Assembly: GCA_020850635.1 (NCBI GenBank)
Contig: JADZEH010000022.1
Coordinates: 1 to 44,732, forward strand
Direction: 5' to 3'
DNA from: Candidatus Doudnabacteria bacterium
GTDB lineage: Bacteria; Patescibacteriota; Doudnabacteria; UBA920
Length of the DNA stretch: 44,732 nt
Part shown: positions 24,181-32,924 of the stretch, piece after piece
Position numbering within the stretch: position 1 is the stretch's first letter
Layout of the letters: each line of letters opens with the position of its first letter
The notes under the pieces: model-generated
Database searches by the model: none
What the model was told of the DNA's origin: nothing
What the model saw: the letters and a program-made list of their open reading frames with translations, nothing else
Position numbers and translations under genes: made by a program

Positions 24181-25734
24181 ATGCCAAAATCATCTGCTCA
24201 AAAGAGAGCTATTGACCAAAAAGTCGGTGTGGCAGAGCGTGACTTACGCTCTGCGTTTGCGTTTGTAGCAAAAAAACGTGCCAATATTTGGTTTACTGCT
24301 GCTGGTGTCTTATTTGTTCTAGGGATTGCTTTCGCATTCTTAACGGTTGGTGATAGCGCCATGCAAGGAAATGCGGCGTTTTTGAGAGCCTCGACTTCTG
24401 CTCCTAACAGGACTGCAACTTCAGGGACAGCGAGCGTTCCAGTTCCATTACATCCATCATATTCCGATCCGACAACCGGTATCGTTCCATCTGGTGTCTC
24501 AGGTTCAACAGCGACCCCAACGACTCGGGTGGCAAATCCTACAACAGGAACCACAAGTGGAAATACTCCAACAGTTGGCATTAATAATACCGCAGGAAAC
24601 CCTTACGCCGATTATAGTCGAGATTGTTCATGGAAACGACCCGACCAATGTGCTGTAACTATTGAAGCCGCGACAAGTTCGGTTCAGGGTCAGCAAATGG
24701 ATTTTAAAGTTTACGCAACGCCACAAGTAAAACAGTGTGGACCTGGTGATCCAGGGTACATTGCTGGTAATCCAAACAGCTGTCAGTATATTTTAATGTT
24801 ATGGCCAAGTGTACAAATTGATTGGGGAGATGGTTCTAAACAGAGTTCAAGCATTCGTACAGCTTATAAGCATGCATACTTAACAGCGGGGACCTACACC
24901 GTTACTGTTAACGCTCGATACAACAGACAACAATTTTTCTCACCCGATGGTTCTGTGACACCAATTGAATCGTATAATATTGCTCCGGTTACCAAAACAA
25001 TTACGGTTACCGCTGCGTCATCGGCTGTGTTAAGAACTTCTCTTAATTCAGGAAGTAGACCAGCAGGTGCAGTATCCCAAAATGCCCGAGCAGTGGAATT
25101 TGCGAAAATTGATATCACAAACCCAACAAGCAGCGTTAAAACTCTAAACGCCGTATTGATTGGTTGTAAAGATGGTTATGCGCCACAACGAAACAATGGT
25201 ACTGCAGCGCCACAGCCTTTTGCCTCAAACAAGTTCTTCACAGTCCAGAGTACGAGTGGTGGAGGACAGGCGGTGACATTCTCTAGTGCTCGTGAGTTTT
25301 TTGGAATGTTCCCTGGGGCGCAATTCCAATTTGATTCTCAACTTCTCTTAAAGTGTATGGGTGGAGCATTTAGAGCAGGAGCTCGTTCAGGCAACAGTGC
25401 GATTACAGTTCCTGCGAATGGAACAACCACTGTCAGTTTGATTGCTGATGTTGGTCAGGTTGATCCTTGTACCAGGCTTCAACTGGGTATAATGGCTGGT
25501 TACGAAGGCGGGGGAAGTGGTCCGTTAATTGCCAACTCAACGATGGGTAATCTTCAAATCGTTCCTGGAACCAATCCATTAACCGGAGAAACCTGTACTG
25601 CCGCCACGGTTGGTGGTAGTGGAGCTGGGGCAACTGGTGGTTCAGCTTCTGCGGCCGCAGCTTCTAAAACTCCTGCGAGCACTGGAACATCGGGGACCAA
25701 AGGAACTCAAACTAGTAATACTGGCGGAAAATAA
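24181..25734 (+). CDS. Membrane-anchored PKD-domain surface protein
   Basis: This 517-aa protein has a cytoplasmic basic N-terminus, one membrane segment (about residues 37-56) and a long Ser/Thr/Pro-rich linker. A PKD-like domain follows at about 210-285 (VQIDWGDGSKQSS, then HAYLTAGTYTVTV). The next ~200 residues are unassigned, with several Cys that could form disulfides. The end is a Gly/Ser/Ala-rich tail. PKD domains act in cell-surface adhesion or as spacers in exported proteins. It has a strong promoter and its own terminator, so it is probably abundant at the surface. I do not recognise it beyond the PKD domain. Confidence 0.75.
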   Translation: MPKSSAQKRAIDQKVGVAERDLRSAFAFVAKKRANIWFTAAGVLFVLGIAFAFLTVGDSAMQGNAAFLRASTSAPNRTATSGTASVPVPLHPSYSDPTTGIVPSGVSGSTATPTTRVANPTTGTTSGNTPTVGINNTAGNPYADYSRDCSWKRPDQCAVTIEAATSSVQGQQMDFKVYATPQVKQCGPGDPGYIAGNPNSCQYILMLWPSVQIDWGDGSKQSSSIRTAYKHAYLTAGTYTVTVNARYNRQQFFSPDGSVTPIESYNIAPVTKTITVTAASSAVLRTSLNSGSRPAGAVSQNARAVEFAKIDITNPTSSVKTLNAVLIGCKDGYAPQRNNGTAAPQPFASNKFFTVQSTSGGGQAVTFSSAREFFGMFPGAQFQFDSQLLLKCMGGAFRAGARSGNSAITVPANGTTTVSLIADVGQVDPCTRLQLGIMAGYEGGGSGPLIANSTMGNLQIVPGTNPLTGETCTAATVGGSGAGATGGSASAAAASKTPASTGTSGTKGTQTSNTGGK

Positions 25735-25745
25735 TAAATCATTTC

Positions 25746-25775
25746 AAAACTACGGCTTAACGGCCGTAGTTTTTT
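25746..25775 (+). terminator. Terminator
   Basis: An 11-bp stem, aaaactacggc (25746-25756) with gccgtagtttt (25763-25773), then further T. It closes the PKD-protein unit. Confidence 0.9.
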
Positions 25776-25800
25776 ATTTCCCCAAGCTCAAAAAACCCGC

Positions 25801-25806
25801 TACAAT
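25801..25806 (+). promoter_or_regulatory. -10 box of polA, leaderless arrangement
   Basis: TACAAT ends 7 nt before the polA ATG (25814), so the transcript should begin at or one base before the start codon. The -35 region is weak. Confidence 0.55.
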
Positions 25807-25813
25807 AAAGGAT

Positions 25814-28600
25814 ATGCCGACAAAAAAAGCTCAACATCGATACATGTTAATCGACGGAAACGCCCTCATTCACAGGGGTTTTCATGCTGTGCCATATCTC
25901 ACTAATAAATCTGGTGAACCGACGAATGCAGTTTATGGTTTTACCATGATTCTTCTTAAAGCTATAAAAGATTTAAACCCAACTCATATTGCATGCGCTT
26001 TTGATTTAGATGGACCAACGTTTCGTCATGAGAAATATGCTGACTACAAGGGTACTCGAGTTAAGTCTGCACAAGAACTTTACGACCAGATTCCTCGAGT
26101 CAAAGAAGTAGTTCGCGCTTTGAATATTCCAGTGTTTGAGTTAATGGGCTTTGAGGCGGATGATGTATTAGGAACTTTGGCTAAGAAAATTTGTGTGGAG
26201 CATAAAAATACTTGTGATGTTATGATCGCCACTGGCGATATGGACGCCCTTCAGCTCGTGGACAAGTGCGTTAAGGTATACACCCTGCGTCGTGGTATTA
26301 CCGACACCGCTGTTTATGACGAAAAAGCAGTGGTTGATCGTTATGGTTTAACTCCTAGCCAGATGATTGATTACAAAGCGTTGCGCGGTGATCCTTCTGA
26401 CAACATCAAGGGTGTTGCTGGGATTGGAGAGAAAGGTGCCGTCGCACTTCTTCAAGAATTTAAAAGCATCGATAATTTATACAAACAGATTCACGCTAAT
26501 AAAGTTGGTGACAAAATAAAACCTCGAATTCTCGAGTTGCTAAAAGACCAAGAAGATTCAGCTCGTCTTTCTCATGAACTTGCGACTATTCAATGCGATA
26601 TTCCTGTTGAGCCAGACCTTACCCCTTATGTGTTTAACGAAAAGGCGTTAAACGCTACTTTAGATTTGTTTAAAGAGTTGGAGTTTAAGAGCTTAGTCGC
26701 TCAGTTACCAAAGAGGTATGGAAGCAATGGTGCCAATGCAGTACAGTCAGTTGCCACTGTTTCAGAGGTCGAGCAGGAAAAAATCGTCCCCAGTCAAAAG
26801 AGTTGGAAGGCTGATTACGTATTTATAGATACCGAACAAAAGTTAGAAAAGTTTTTAGTTAAACTAAAACAACAAAATGAGTTTGCTCTCGATACTGAAG
26901 CAACTGGCCTAAATCCGATCACTGCTCGTTTAGTGGGTGTGTCATTTAGTTTTGAGCAAGGTACGGGATATTACATTTCTGCCGAACTCTTGAAAAAAAG
27001 CAAAGAGCTTCAAGAGATTATTGCTAATCAAGCAGTTAAAAAGATCGGCCATAATATCAAGTACGATTACGCGGTGTTACAAAATGAACATTTGACCATG
27101 GGTAGTGTCTATTTCGACACCATGATCGCCTCATATTTGCTAAACGCTGGAACTCGCCAGCACGGTTTAGATGCCCTGGCTTTCAACGAACTTGGCCATC
27201 AAATGCAGCCTATCGAAGAATTGATTGGTAAAGGCAAGGATCAAATTGGGATGCAGGATGTTGATCCAGTGAAAGTAAGTTGGTACGCGGCAGAAGACGC
27301 CGACGCCACTTTTCGCTTAAAAGAGCTTTATCAACCACGTCTCAAAGAAGAGGGCGTTGAAGATATTTTTTATAACATCGAAATGCCACTGATTGAAGTC
27401 TTGGCTTCTATGGAGCGATGGGGAATTAAGGTTGATGCTGAGTTACTAAATAAGTTATCAATAGAAGCTGAAAAAACTATCAACGCTTTAGAGAAAGACA
27501 TTTATAAACTAAGCGGGGAAGAGTTTAATATTGCTTCACCAAAACAATTAAAAGAAGTTTTGTTTGAAAAGTTGCGATTGTATTCTCCCGATAACAAAAA
27601 AACAAAAACAGGGTTATCGACAGCAGCTGGAGAGTTAGAAAAAATGATCGATCAGCACCCCGTTATTCAAAAAATTCTTGAATACCGTGAACTAACTAAG
27701 CTTCAGTCAACGTACTTACTGGCCTTGCCAAAGTTAATAAATGAAAAGACAGGGCGCATTCATACAAACTATAATCAAACTATAGCGGCGACTGGGCGGT
27801 TGTCGAGTACGGATCCAAATTTACAGAATATTCCTGTGCGTGGAGTGGGTTTGGGTTCAGAAGTTCGCAAAGCGTTTATAGCAGAAAAAGGCTGGACGCT
27901 TTTATCGCTCGATTATTCACAGATTGAGTTGCGTGTGGTGGCTCATATTGCTCAAGACAAAACCATGATGCGGGTTTTCCAAAATGATGAAGACATTCAT
28001 ACTGAAACCGCGATGGCTGTGTTTAAAGTGCCGGCAGATGAAGTGACTCCTGACATGCGTCGTGACGCCAAAACTATCAACTTCGGTATTCTGTACGGAC
28101 TCTCAAGCTTTGGTTTATCAAGTCGCATTGGCGAGGTAGGGCGTAGTGAAGCCAAAGCTTTTATTGAGGCTTACTTTGAAGCTTATCCAGATGTAAAACG
28201 CTATATGGACTCGATTAAGACAGATGTTAACAGAGACGCTTTTGTAAAAAATGAATTGGGCCGAACCAGGCATTTTCCAGAAATAAAATCTAGTCAGTTT
28301 TTTATTCGAGCAGCAGCAGAACGAGCGGCAATTAATTTTCCAGTACAAAGTTTAGCTGCGGACATCATAAAAGTTGCTATGATTAATGTTGATAAAGAGA
28401 TAGAAGGACATGAAGCAGAAATAAAAATGTTATTGCAGGTTCATGATGAATTAGTTTTTGAAGTTCGAGAAAATATGGTGGAGAAATGGGCTAAAAAAAT
28501 CAAGCCAATCATGCAAGAGGCGATTAAATTATCTGTACCAGTGCGGGTTGAAACCAAAGTGGGTAAAAATTGGGGCGAAATGGACAAGCTTGACATATAA
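25814..28600 (+). CDS. polA: DNA polymerase I
   Basis: The 928-aa enzyme is read from the ATG at 25814 (MPTKKAQHRYMLIDGN); the longer in-frame opening upstream would run through the preceding gene and its terminator. Domain one is a 5' nuclease (CAFDLDGPTFRHE, GFEADDVLGTLA, LRGDPSDNIKGVAGIGEKG). Domain two is a 3'-5' exonuclease with acidic residues apparently intact (ALDTEATGLNP, GHNIKYDYAVL, WYAAEDADATF). The polymerase has motif A LLSLDYSQIELRV, motif B RRDAKTINFGILYG and motif C LLQVHDELVFE. Proofreading residues are often lost in PolA of other lineages, so their presence is worth noting. It repairs DNA and processes Okazaki fragments. Confidence 0.95.
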   Translation: MPTKKAQHRYMLIDGNALIHRGFHAVPYLTNKSGEPTNAVYGFTMILLKAIKDLNPTHIACAFDLDGPTFRHEKYADYKGTRVKSAQELYDQIPRVKEVVRALNIPVFELMGFEADDVLGTLAKKICVEHKNTCDVMIATGDMDALQLVDKCVKVYTLRRGITDTAVYDEKAVVDRYGLTPSQMIDYKALRGDPSDNIKGVAGIGEKGAVALLQEFKSIDNLYKQIHANKVGDKIKPRILELLKDQEDSARLSHELATIQCDIPVEPDLTPYVFNEKALNATLDLFKELEFKSLVAQLPKRYGSNGANAVQSVATVSEVEQEKIVPSQKSWKADYVFIDTEQKLEKFLVKLKQQNEFALDTEATGLNPITARLVGVSFSFEQGTGYYISAELLKKSKELQEIIANQAVKKIGHNIKYDYAVLQNEHLTMGSVYFDTMIASYLLNAGTRQHGLDALAFNELGHQMQPIEELIGKGKDQIGMQDVDPVKVSWYAAEDADATFRLKELYQPRLKEEGVEDIFYNIEMPLIEVLASMERWGIKVDAELLNKLSIEAEKTINALEKDIYKLSGEEFNIASPKQLKEVLFEKLRLYSPDNKKTKTGLSTAAGELEKMIDQHPVIQKILEYRELTKLQSTYLLALPKLINEKTGRIHTNYNQTIAATGRLSSTDPNLQNIPVRGVGLGSEVRKAFIAEKGWTLLSLDYSQIELRVVAHIAQDKTMMRVFQNDEDIHTETAMAVFKVPADEVTPDMRRDAKTINFGILYGLSSFGLSSRIGEVGRSEAKAFIEAYFEAYPDVKRYMDSIKTDVNRDAFVKNELGRTRHFPEIKSSQFFIRAAAERAAINFPVQSLAADIIKVAMINVDKEIEGHEAEIKMLLQVHDELVFEVRENMVEKWAKKIKPIMQEAIKLSVPVRVETKVGKNWGEMDKLDI

Positions 28601-28631
28601 CTCAAAAAAATATCTTCATCATGGGACTATG

Positions 28632-28640
28632 TGGTATAAT
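28632..28640 (+). promoter_or_regulatory. Extended -10 promoter of the 28681 gene
   Basis: TGGTATAAT is an extended -10 box without a good -35. The leader is about 34 nt and ends with AGGA about 9 bases before the ATG. Confidence 0.6.
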
Positions 28641-28680
28641 AGGGGGCTGGGTAAAATAACTAATTGTTAGGAAACAAAGA

Positions 28681-29844
28681 ATGACTAATTTAAAAAGGAT
28701 AGGAACAGGTTTAATTGCATTTATTGTGGCTTTTTCGCTCCCAAGCTTAGCTTTTGCTGCAATCACAGTAGGCTCTACTTCTTTAACAACAACCTCAACG
28801 TTAAGTCTTCAAGGTGGTAATGTTGGTATTGGAACTAGTGTTCCAGGAAAGGTATTGGAAATTAACTCTGCTACTGGGGCAAATTTGCGACTTACGTATA
28901 ATGACAGCGACGGTTCAGCCGCTAATTATGGAGATTTATCAGTGACCTCAAGTGGGGACGTGACCCTCGCACCTAGTGGTGGTGACTTAAACGTTACCGG
29001 TAATGGTATTTACAGTGGATTGTTAGCCGTCGGAGGAAGTTCAATTGACTCAACGGTTTATTTAAATTTATTAAATACTGGCGCTTATGGTGGTGATGGC
29101 GTGACTCGATATGGTTATTCTGCCGATTTAACCGCTACGGATTTATCAAATGTTACTGCGGGTTATTTTTCAGCGGGAAGTTCTTATGGAGTTTCTGGAG
29201 CAGATCATAATGTTTTAACTGGTCTTGACGTGCATACAAATTTTACTGGGGCAGGACGGGTAGATAATTCTCAAGGAATTTATATCCAAGTCGCTAACTC
29301 TAGCACTGGTAATATGAAGGATGCATACGGTATTTATAATCAAATACTAGGTTATAATGTAGCAGGTACCAGTGGGCCAACTACTAATGCAATACTTTAT
29401 TACGGTGATTTAGTAAATACATCATCATCAAATTCGTATCAGTCTGCCTCAATTTTCCATGGTAAAATTAGAACCTTAGGTGGAACCTCTGGTTATGGCA
29501 CGGCTTATGGTTTAAATTTATCTGGTTGGAGCACCCCCGGAGCTACTGTGACTACCAGTTATGGTATTTATATGGATAACTCAATTGATATCGGTACAAC
29601 AAAGTACGCTCTTTATTCCGATTCAAACTCTAACTCATATATCAAGACCAATTTAGGGCTGGGGACTAATTTGCCAACTGAACAGTTAGATATAAACTCT
29701 AACAATATTCGTATAAGAACAGCAAAAACCCCGGCTACCGCTGCCGAGGCCTGTAACCAAGGAGAAATTTCTTGGGATGCAAGTTATATGTATATTTGCA
29801 TAGCTGATAACTCGTGGCACCGCAGTGCTCACGCAACTTGGTAG
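28681..29844 (+). CDS. Exported tail-fibre-like beta-rich surface protein
   Basis: This 387-aa protein has a signal peptide (hydrophobic residues 9-24, likely cut at AFA|AI). Repetitive beta-rich sequence follows, starting with a GGNVGIGTSVPGKVLEI segment that resembles phage tail-fibre and adhesin shafts. The body is rich in Gly, Ser, Thr, Asn and Tyr and has no catalytic motif. It ends in a small Cys-containing module (CNQGEISWDASYMYICIADN), which also occurs at the end of fibre-like proteins. Cell attachment or an outer coat role is inference. It is followed by a strong terminator and another exported protein. Confidence 0.7.
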   Translation: MTNLKRIGTGLIAFIVAFSLPSLAFAAITVGSTSLTTTSTLSLQGGNVGIGTSVPGKVLEINSATGANLRLTYNDSDGSAANYGDLSVTSSGDVTLAPSGGDLNVTGNGIYSGLLAVGGSSIDSTVYLNLLNTGAYGGDGVTRYGYSADLTATDLSNVTAGYFSAGSSYGVSGADHNVLTGLDVHTNFTGAGRVDNSQGIYIQVANSSTGNMKDAYGIYNQILGYNVAGTSGPTTNAILYYGDLVNTSSSNSYQSASIFHGKIRTLGGTSGYGTAYGLNLSGWSTPGATVTTSYGIYMDNSIDIGTTKYALYSDSNSNSYIKTNLGLGTNLPTEQLDINSNNIRIRTAKTPATAAEACNQGEISWDASYMYICIADNSWHRSAHATW

Positions 29845-29857
29845 TATAAAAAGTGAT

Positions 29858-29881
29858 AAACCCGCCATTACGGCGGGTTTT
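29858..29881 (+). terminator. Terminator
   Basis: A perfect 9-bp stem, aaacccgcc (29858-29866) with ggcgggttt (29872-29880), then T. Confidence 0.88.
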
Positions 29882-29900
29882 AAAGTAATTAAAATATTCA

Positions 29901-29909
29901 TGTTATAAT
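29901..29909 (+). promoter_or_regulatory. Extended -10 promoter, leaderless arrangement
   Basis: TGTTATAAT (29901-29909) ends 7 nt before the ATG at 29917, which fits a leaderless mRNA. The -35 region is poor. Confidence 0.65.
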
Positions 29910-29916
29910 TAACATT

Positions 29917-32076
29917 ATGAATATTAATCTGAAACATATACAAAAACTTACAGCCTCCGTGATCGTTCTTGCGATTGTGTTTGGCTTGGGTGCGTTAACT
30001 GCCAAGTTTTATCGACCGATTGTCGAGGCTGCTCCTAACGACCCGTTAGCAACCACAGTCACTGTAAATGATGACGTTTTCGCAGTTGAAGTTACGGCAA
30101 CAAAAATTTATATAGGTGGGAACTTTACACAAGTAAATGGCGTAGGCAGAAATTATTTAGCCGCTTTAAATTTAGATGGAACTCTCGATGCTTCCTGGGA
30201 TCCTAATGTAGATGACACTGTTTTAGCAATTTATGCTACTGATACTGCCGTATACGCTGGTGGTAATTTTGGAACAGTTAACGGTGCTACTACTAGAAGT
30301 CGAGCTGCTGCTTTTTCTATTGCTAACGGAGTGAATACTGGTACAGCAACAGCCTGGGATCCAGAGTTAGATGGGAACGTTTTAGCGATCACTGGAAGCG
30401 GCACAAAGATCTATTTAGGTGGTGAGTTTACAGATGTTAACGCCGGAACAACCAGGAATAGCATCGCAGCCGTCGATTCGACTACTGGCGCGGTTGACGC
30501 AGCTTGGAATCCAAATCTTAGCGGTGCTGTTGAAGAAATATTGATTAATGACTCAAAGGTTTATGCGGTTGGGCTTTTTGATAATGTAAATGGATTAACT
30601 CCGAGAGGTTATGGTGCAGCTTTCAACTTAGCGGATGGAGCTGATGTCGGTACTGCTTTGGCTTGGAATCCTGCAACAAATGGTGATGTGGATGATATTG
30701 CTTTCTACAATAATCAAATATATATAGTTGGTGAGTTTACGCAGGTTGGTGTGGAGTTAATAAACTATGCGGCAAGGGTGCATCCGACTACGGGAGCAAT
30801 AGATAACTCATGGGATCCTGAAGCTGACGGATCTATTTTTGCGATTTCTATCTCGGATGATGGAAATATTTTCCTCGGAGGTGCTTTTGATAATCTTGGC
30901 GGGGTTGATCATAAGTGGGTTGGGTTAGTCGATAGTACTGATGGCTCTGCTTCTTCTTGGGATCCAGTACTGCGCATTGCGGTTATAGATACGGTATATG
31001 ATTTAGGTATATCAGATACCACTGTGGCAGTTGTTGGGGATTTCAATAGGGTAAACGGAAGCGCGGACCATGCAAACTTTGCTCAATTTGAATTTCCCGA
31101 AATTGAATTTACTGCAAGCACATCAAATGGCCTTGAGTCAGCTACAGCTGTAAATATTGAGGTTAGTTTAGATTTTGCAGCAGATATTGATACAACTGTG
31201 GCTTATGCAGTTACCGGAGGGACCGCTACTGGCGCCGGTACGGACTATACCTTAGCTTCAGGCACAGCAACTATCCTTGCGACTGAGACTACGGTAGACA
31301 TTGCCACCACTGTTGTTAGTGATTTAACTGACGAAGTTGATGAAACGATTATTATAACCCTTACCAATCCAACAAACGCTTTCTTGGGAACCAATACAAC
31401 CCATACTTATACAATTACCGACGACGATGAGGCTATAAGTGCCGGTGGTTCTTCCAGTGGTTCGAAAGCTGTAAGTTCAGAATCTCATCCACAGGGGACT
31501 GTAATAAATATTGATGGGACTTTGTATACCATCATGAAGAATAACCAAAATCAAGTAGTTCGCAGACCTTATACATCCGCTGGAGCTTTTCTTTCTTATG
31601 GTTTCAATTCCTTTGGGATAGTTGTTGAAGCTAGTGAAGCAGACAAGAATCTTAATGTAGGCGATTTTATTCCTCCGCAAGATGGTAGGGTGGTTTGTTC
31701 TGATAGAGGATCAGATCTAGGGACTTGCTACCTAATTACCAATAGACAAAAAGCAGGTTTTGTATCTGAAGATGTCTTTGCTGGCTCAGGATTTAGCTTC
31801 GAGAATGCAATTTATGGTGACATTTCATTTTTGTCTACAACTTCTAATATAGAAACTGCTTCGCAAGCTCACTTACCAGGAACTATAATTTTGAATAATA
31901 ACACTATCCAGCTAGTTTCTAATTCTGGGTTGTTAGGCTTCCCATCTTTTGAAACTTTCTTGTCTTGGGGATACGATCTCAGTATGGTCATACCATCAAA
32001 TAGTTTTGATACTTCTTTAGTCCAAAATTCAGTTGTTGGACTTCGCCAAGCCGGTCAGATATTGATGAGTTATTAG
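29917..32076 (+). CDS. Large exported surface protein with propeller-like repeats and Calx-beta domain
   Basis: This 719-aa protein has an N-terminal hydrophobic signal (about residues 13-30). About seven repeats then recur with the pattern SWDPN...D(G/D)xV..I......Y.GG.F..V.G, as in 'delta-60'/propeller-like repeats (residues ~45-385). A Calx-beta-like domain follows (FTASTSNGLESATAVNIEVSL to TITDDDE, ~395-510). The last ~200 residues contain two copies of a motif with GT(V/I)I near the start and FLS(Y/W)G(Y/F) near the middle, similar to wall-associated repeats. It looks like a large adhesin or S-layer-like component. No enzyme motif is seen. Confidence 0.75.
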   Translation: MNINLKHIQKLTASVIVLAIVFGLGALTAKFYRPIVEAAPNDPLATTVTVNDDVFAVEVTATKIYIGGNFTQVNGVGRNYLAALNLDGTLDASWDPNVDDTVLAIYATDTAVYAGGNFGTVNGATTRSRAAAFSIANGVNTGTATAWDPELDGNVLAITGSGTKIYLGGEFTDVNAGTTRNSIAAVDSTTGAVDAAWNPNLSGAVEEILINDSKVYAVGLFDNVNGLTPRGYGAAFNLADGADVGTALAWNPATNGDVDDIAFYNNQIYIVGEFTQVGVELINYAARVHPTTGAIDNSWDPEADGSIFAISISDDGNIFLGGAFDNLGGVDHKWVGLVDSTDGSASSWDPVLRIAVIDTVYDLGISDTTVAVVGDFNRVNGSADHANFAQFEFPEIEFTASTSNGLESATAVNIEVSLDFAADIDTTVAYAVTGGTATGAGTDYTLASGTATILATETTVDIATTVVSDLTDEVDETIIITLTNPTNAFLGTNTTHTYTITDDDEAISAGGSSSGSKAVSSESHPQGTVINIDGTLYTIMKNNQNQVVRRPYTSAGAFLSYGFNSFGIVVEASEADKNLNVGDFIPPQDGRVVCSDRGSDLGTCYLITNRQKAGFVSEDVFAGSGFSFENAIYGDISFLSTTSNIETASQAHLPGTIILNNNTIQLVSNSGLLGFPSFETFLSWGYDLSMVIPSNSFDTSLVQNSVVGLRQAGQILMSY

Positions 32077-32097
32077 TTAAAGTAATTTAGTTTAACC

Positions 32098-32121
32098 AAA
32101 ACCGCCCTGATGGGCGGTTTT
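32098..32121. terminator. Bidirectional terminator
   Basis: A perfect 10-bp stem, aaaaccgccc (32098-32107) with gggcggtttt (32112-32121). It separates the convergent surface-protein gene and rpsT. Confidence 0.88.
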
Positions 32122-32122
32122 A

Positions 32123-32386
32123 TTATTGAAGTTTAGCGATAGCTTTGGCTAAACGGCTCTTTTTGCGAGAAGCGGTGTTCTTGTGGATTACACCTTTCTT
32201 AGCAGCTTTGTCTAAAGCGGCCATCGCAGCTTTTAAGGTTTCGACTGCAACATCTTTTGTGCCGGCAGTGATTGCTTTTTTGGTTGTTTTTACAGCGGAC
32301 TTAAATTTGTCCTTAGTAATGGTGTTATAAGCTTTGCGGCGGGCTGCTTGGCGCATGGCTTTGGCAGCGGACTTAGTATTTGGCAT
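32123..32386 (-). CDS. rpsT: 30S ribosomal protein S20
   Basis: This 87-aa basic protein starts MPNTKSAAKAMRQAARRKAYN and ends KSRLAKAIAKLQ, the S20 pattern of three helices binding 16S rRNA. There is no SD. A TATACT box (32392-32397) ends 5 bases before the ATG, so the mRNA should be leaderless or nearly so. It is a single-gene unit. Confidence 0.95.
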   Translation of the reverse strand: MPNTKSAAKAMRQAARRKAYNTITKDKFKSAVKTTKKAITAGTKDVAVETLKAAMAALDKAAKKGVIHKNTASRKKSRLAKAIAKLQ

Positions 32387-32391
32387 AGGAA

Positions 32392-32397
32392 AGTATA
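32392..32397 (-). promoter_or_regulatory. -10 box of rpsT, leaderless arrangement
   Basis: Read leftward it is TATACT, five bases before the rpsT ATG. No convincing -35 box is visible. Confidence 0.6.
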
Positions 32398-32699
32398 GTG
32401 TGATTACTCAGCTGTTTAGGCAGGTGAGCGTGGATTAATAAATTTTTAGATGGTCTTGTTGCCGCAGCATTGGCAACAAATCAGTTTGGTTTCCAAAGAA
32501 TACCACATTCTATCAAAGTTGACAAGAGCTTCTACCTTCTATAAACTTCTCATTATATGTCAGCAATATCACGAAAAAATAACTTCTTCTATTACTACAG
32601 CACTCACAAACAGAGGCTGTGGTAAGTTTGTAATCCAAAAGATTGTGTATTTCCCACCGCCCCCTGTGGCGGTTTTATTTTTGGTTAAGGAGGAAGGTT
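32398..32699. other. Gene-free stretch with two inverted repeats
   Basis: I see no supported gene between the rpsT promoter and the GTG at 32700. It holds an inverted repeat with perfect 8-bp arms, ttgttgcc (32456-32463) and ggcaacaa (32472-32479). A second, accgcc (32656-32661) with ggcggt (32668-32673), is followed by TTTATTTTT. The latter could be a terminator or the 5' leader hairpin of the next gene. An 86-codon open frame at 32450-32710 has no SD and no protein-like character. Confidence 0.5.
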
Positions 32700-32888
32700 G
32701 TGGAAGATAATGACCGAGAACAAAAGGTTGCTTGGAAAGAGGAGTTTTGCGAGAAAAGTCCCAATGGTCGCCATGAAGAAGGATCAACTGGTTCTTGTGG
32801 TCACAAAGACCTAGGTGGTCCGCAATGGATAAACTGCAAGTACTGCGAGCGAGGTCTGTACCGGACCGGTAAGCAGGGTTGGTATTAG
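32700..32888 (+). CDS. Small Cys/His-rich (zinc-ribbon-like) protein, 62 aa
   Basis: GTG at 32700 is chosen because AAGGAGG (32687-32693) lies 6 bases upstream; the in-frame ATG further up has no SD. The 62-aa product is hydrophilic and has FCEKS, SCGHKD and CKYCERGLY. The Cys and His spacing suggests one zinc site ending in a CxxC knuckle. I do not recognise the family. Like the GC-rich orphans, it stands alone with a strong SD and a terminator 3 bases after the stop. Confidence 0.65.
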   Translation: MEDNDREQKVAWKEEFCEKSPNGRHEEGSTGSCGHKDLGGPQWINCKYCERGLYRTGKQGWY

Positions 32889-32891
32889 GAG

Positions 32892-32922
32892 GATACCCGA
32901 CAACAAATTGTTGTCGGGTATC
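32892..32922. terminator. Bidirectional terminator, 15-bp arms
   Basis: Arms gatacccgacaacaa (32892-32906) and ttgttgtcgggtatc (32908-32922) are perfectly complementary around one base. It serves the 32700 gene and the convergent uvrB. Confidence 0.85.
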
Positions 32923-32924
32923 AT

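Noticed and set aside
25610-25813. Longer start for polA
   Set aside because: The extension runs through the end of the PKD gene, its terminator and the polA -10 box; PolA homology begins at 25814.
32450-32710. 86-codon open frame after rpsT
   Set aside because: It has no SD or leaderless promoter placement, a composition unlike a protein, and overlaps the better supported 32700 gene.
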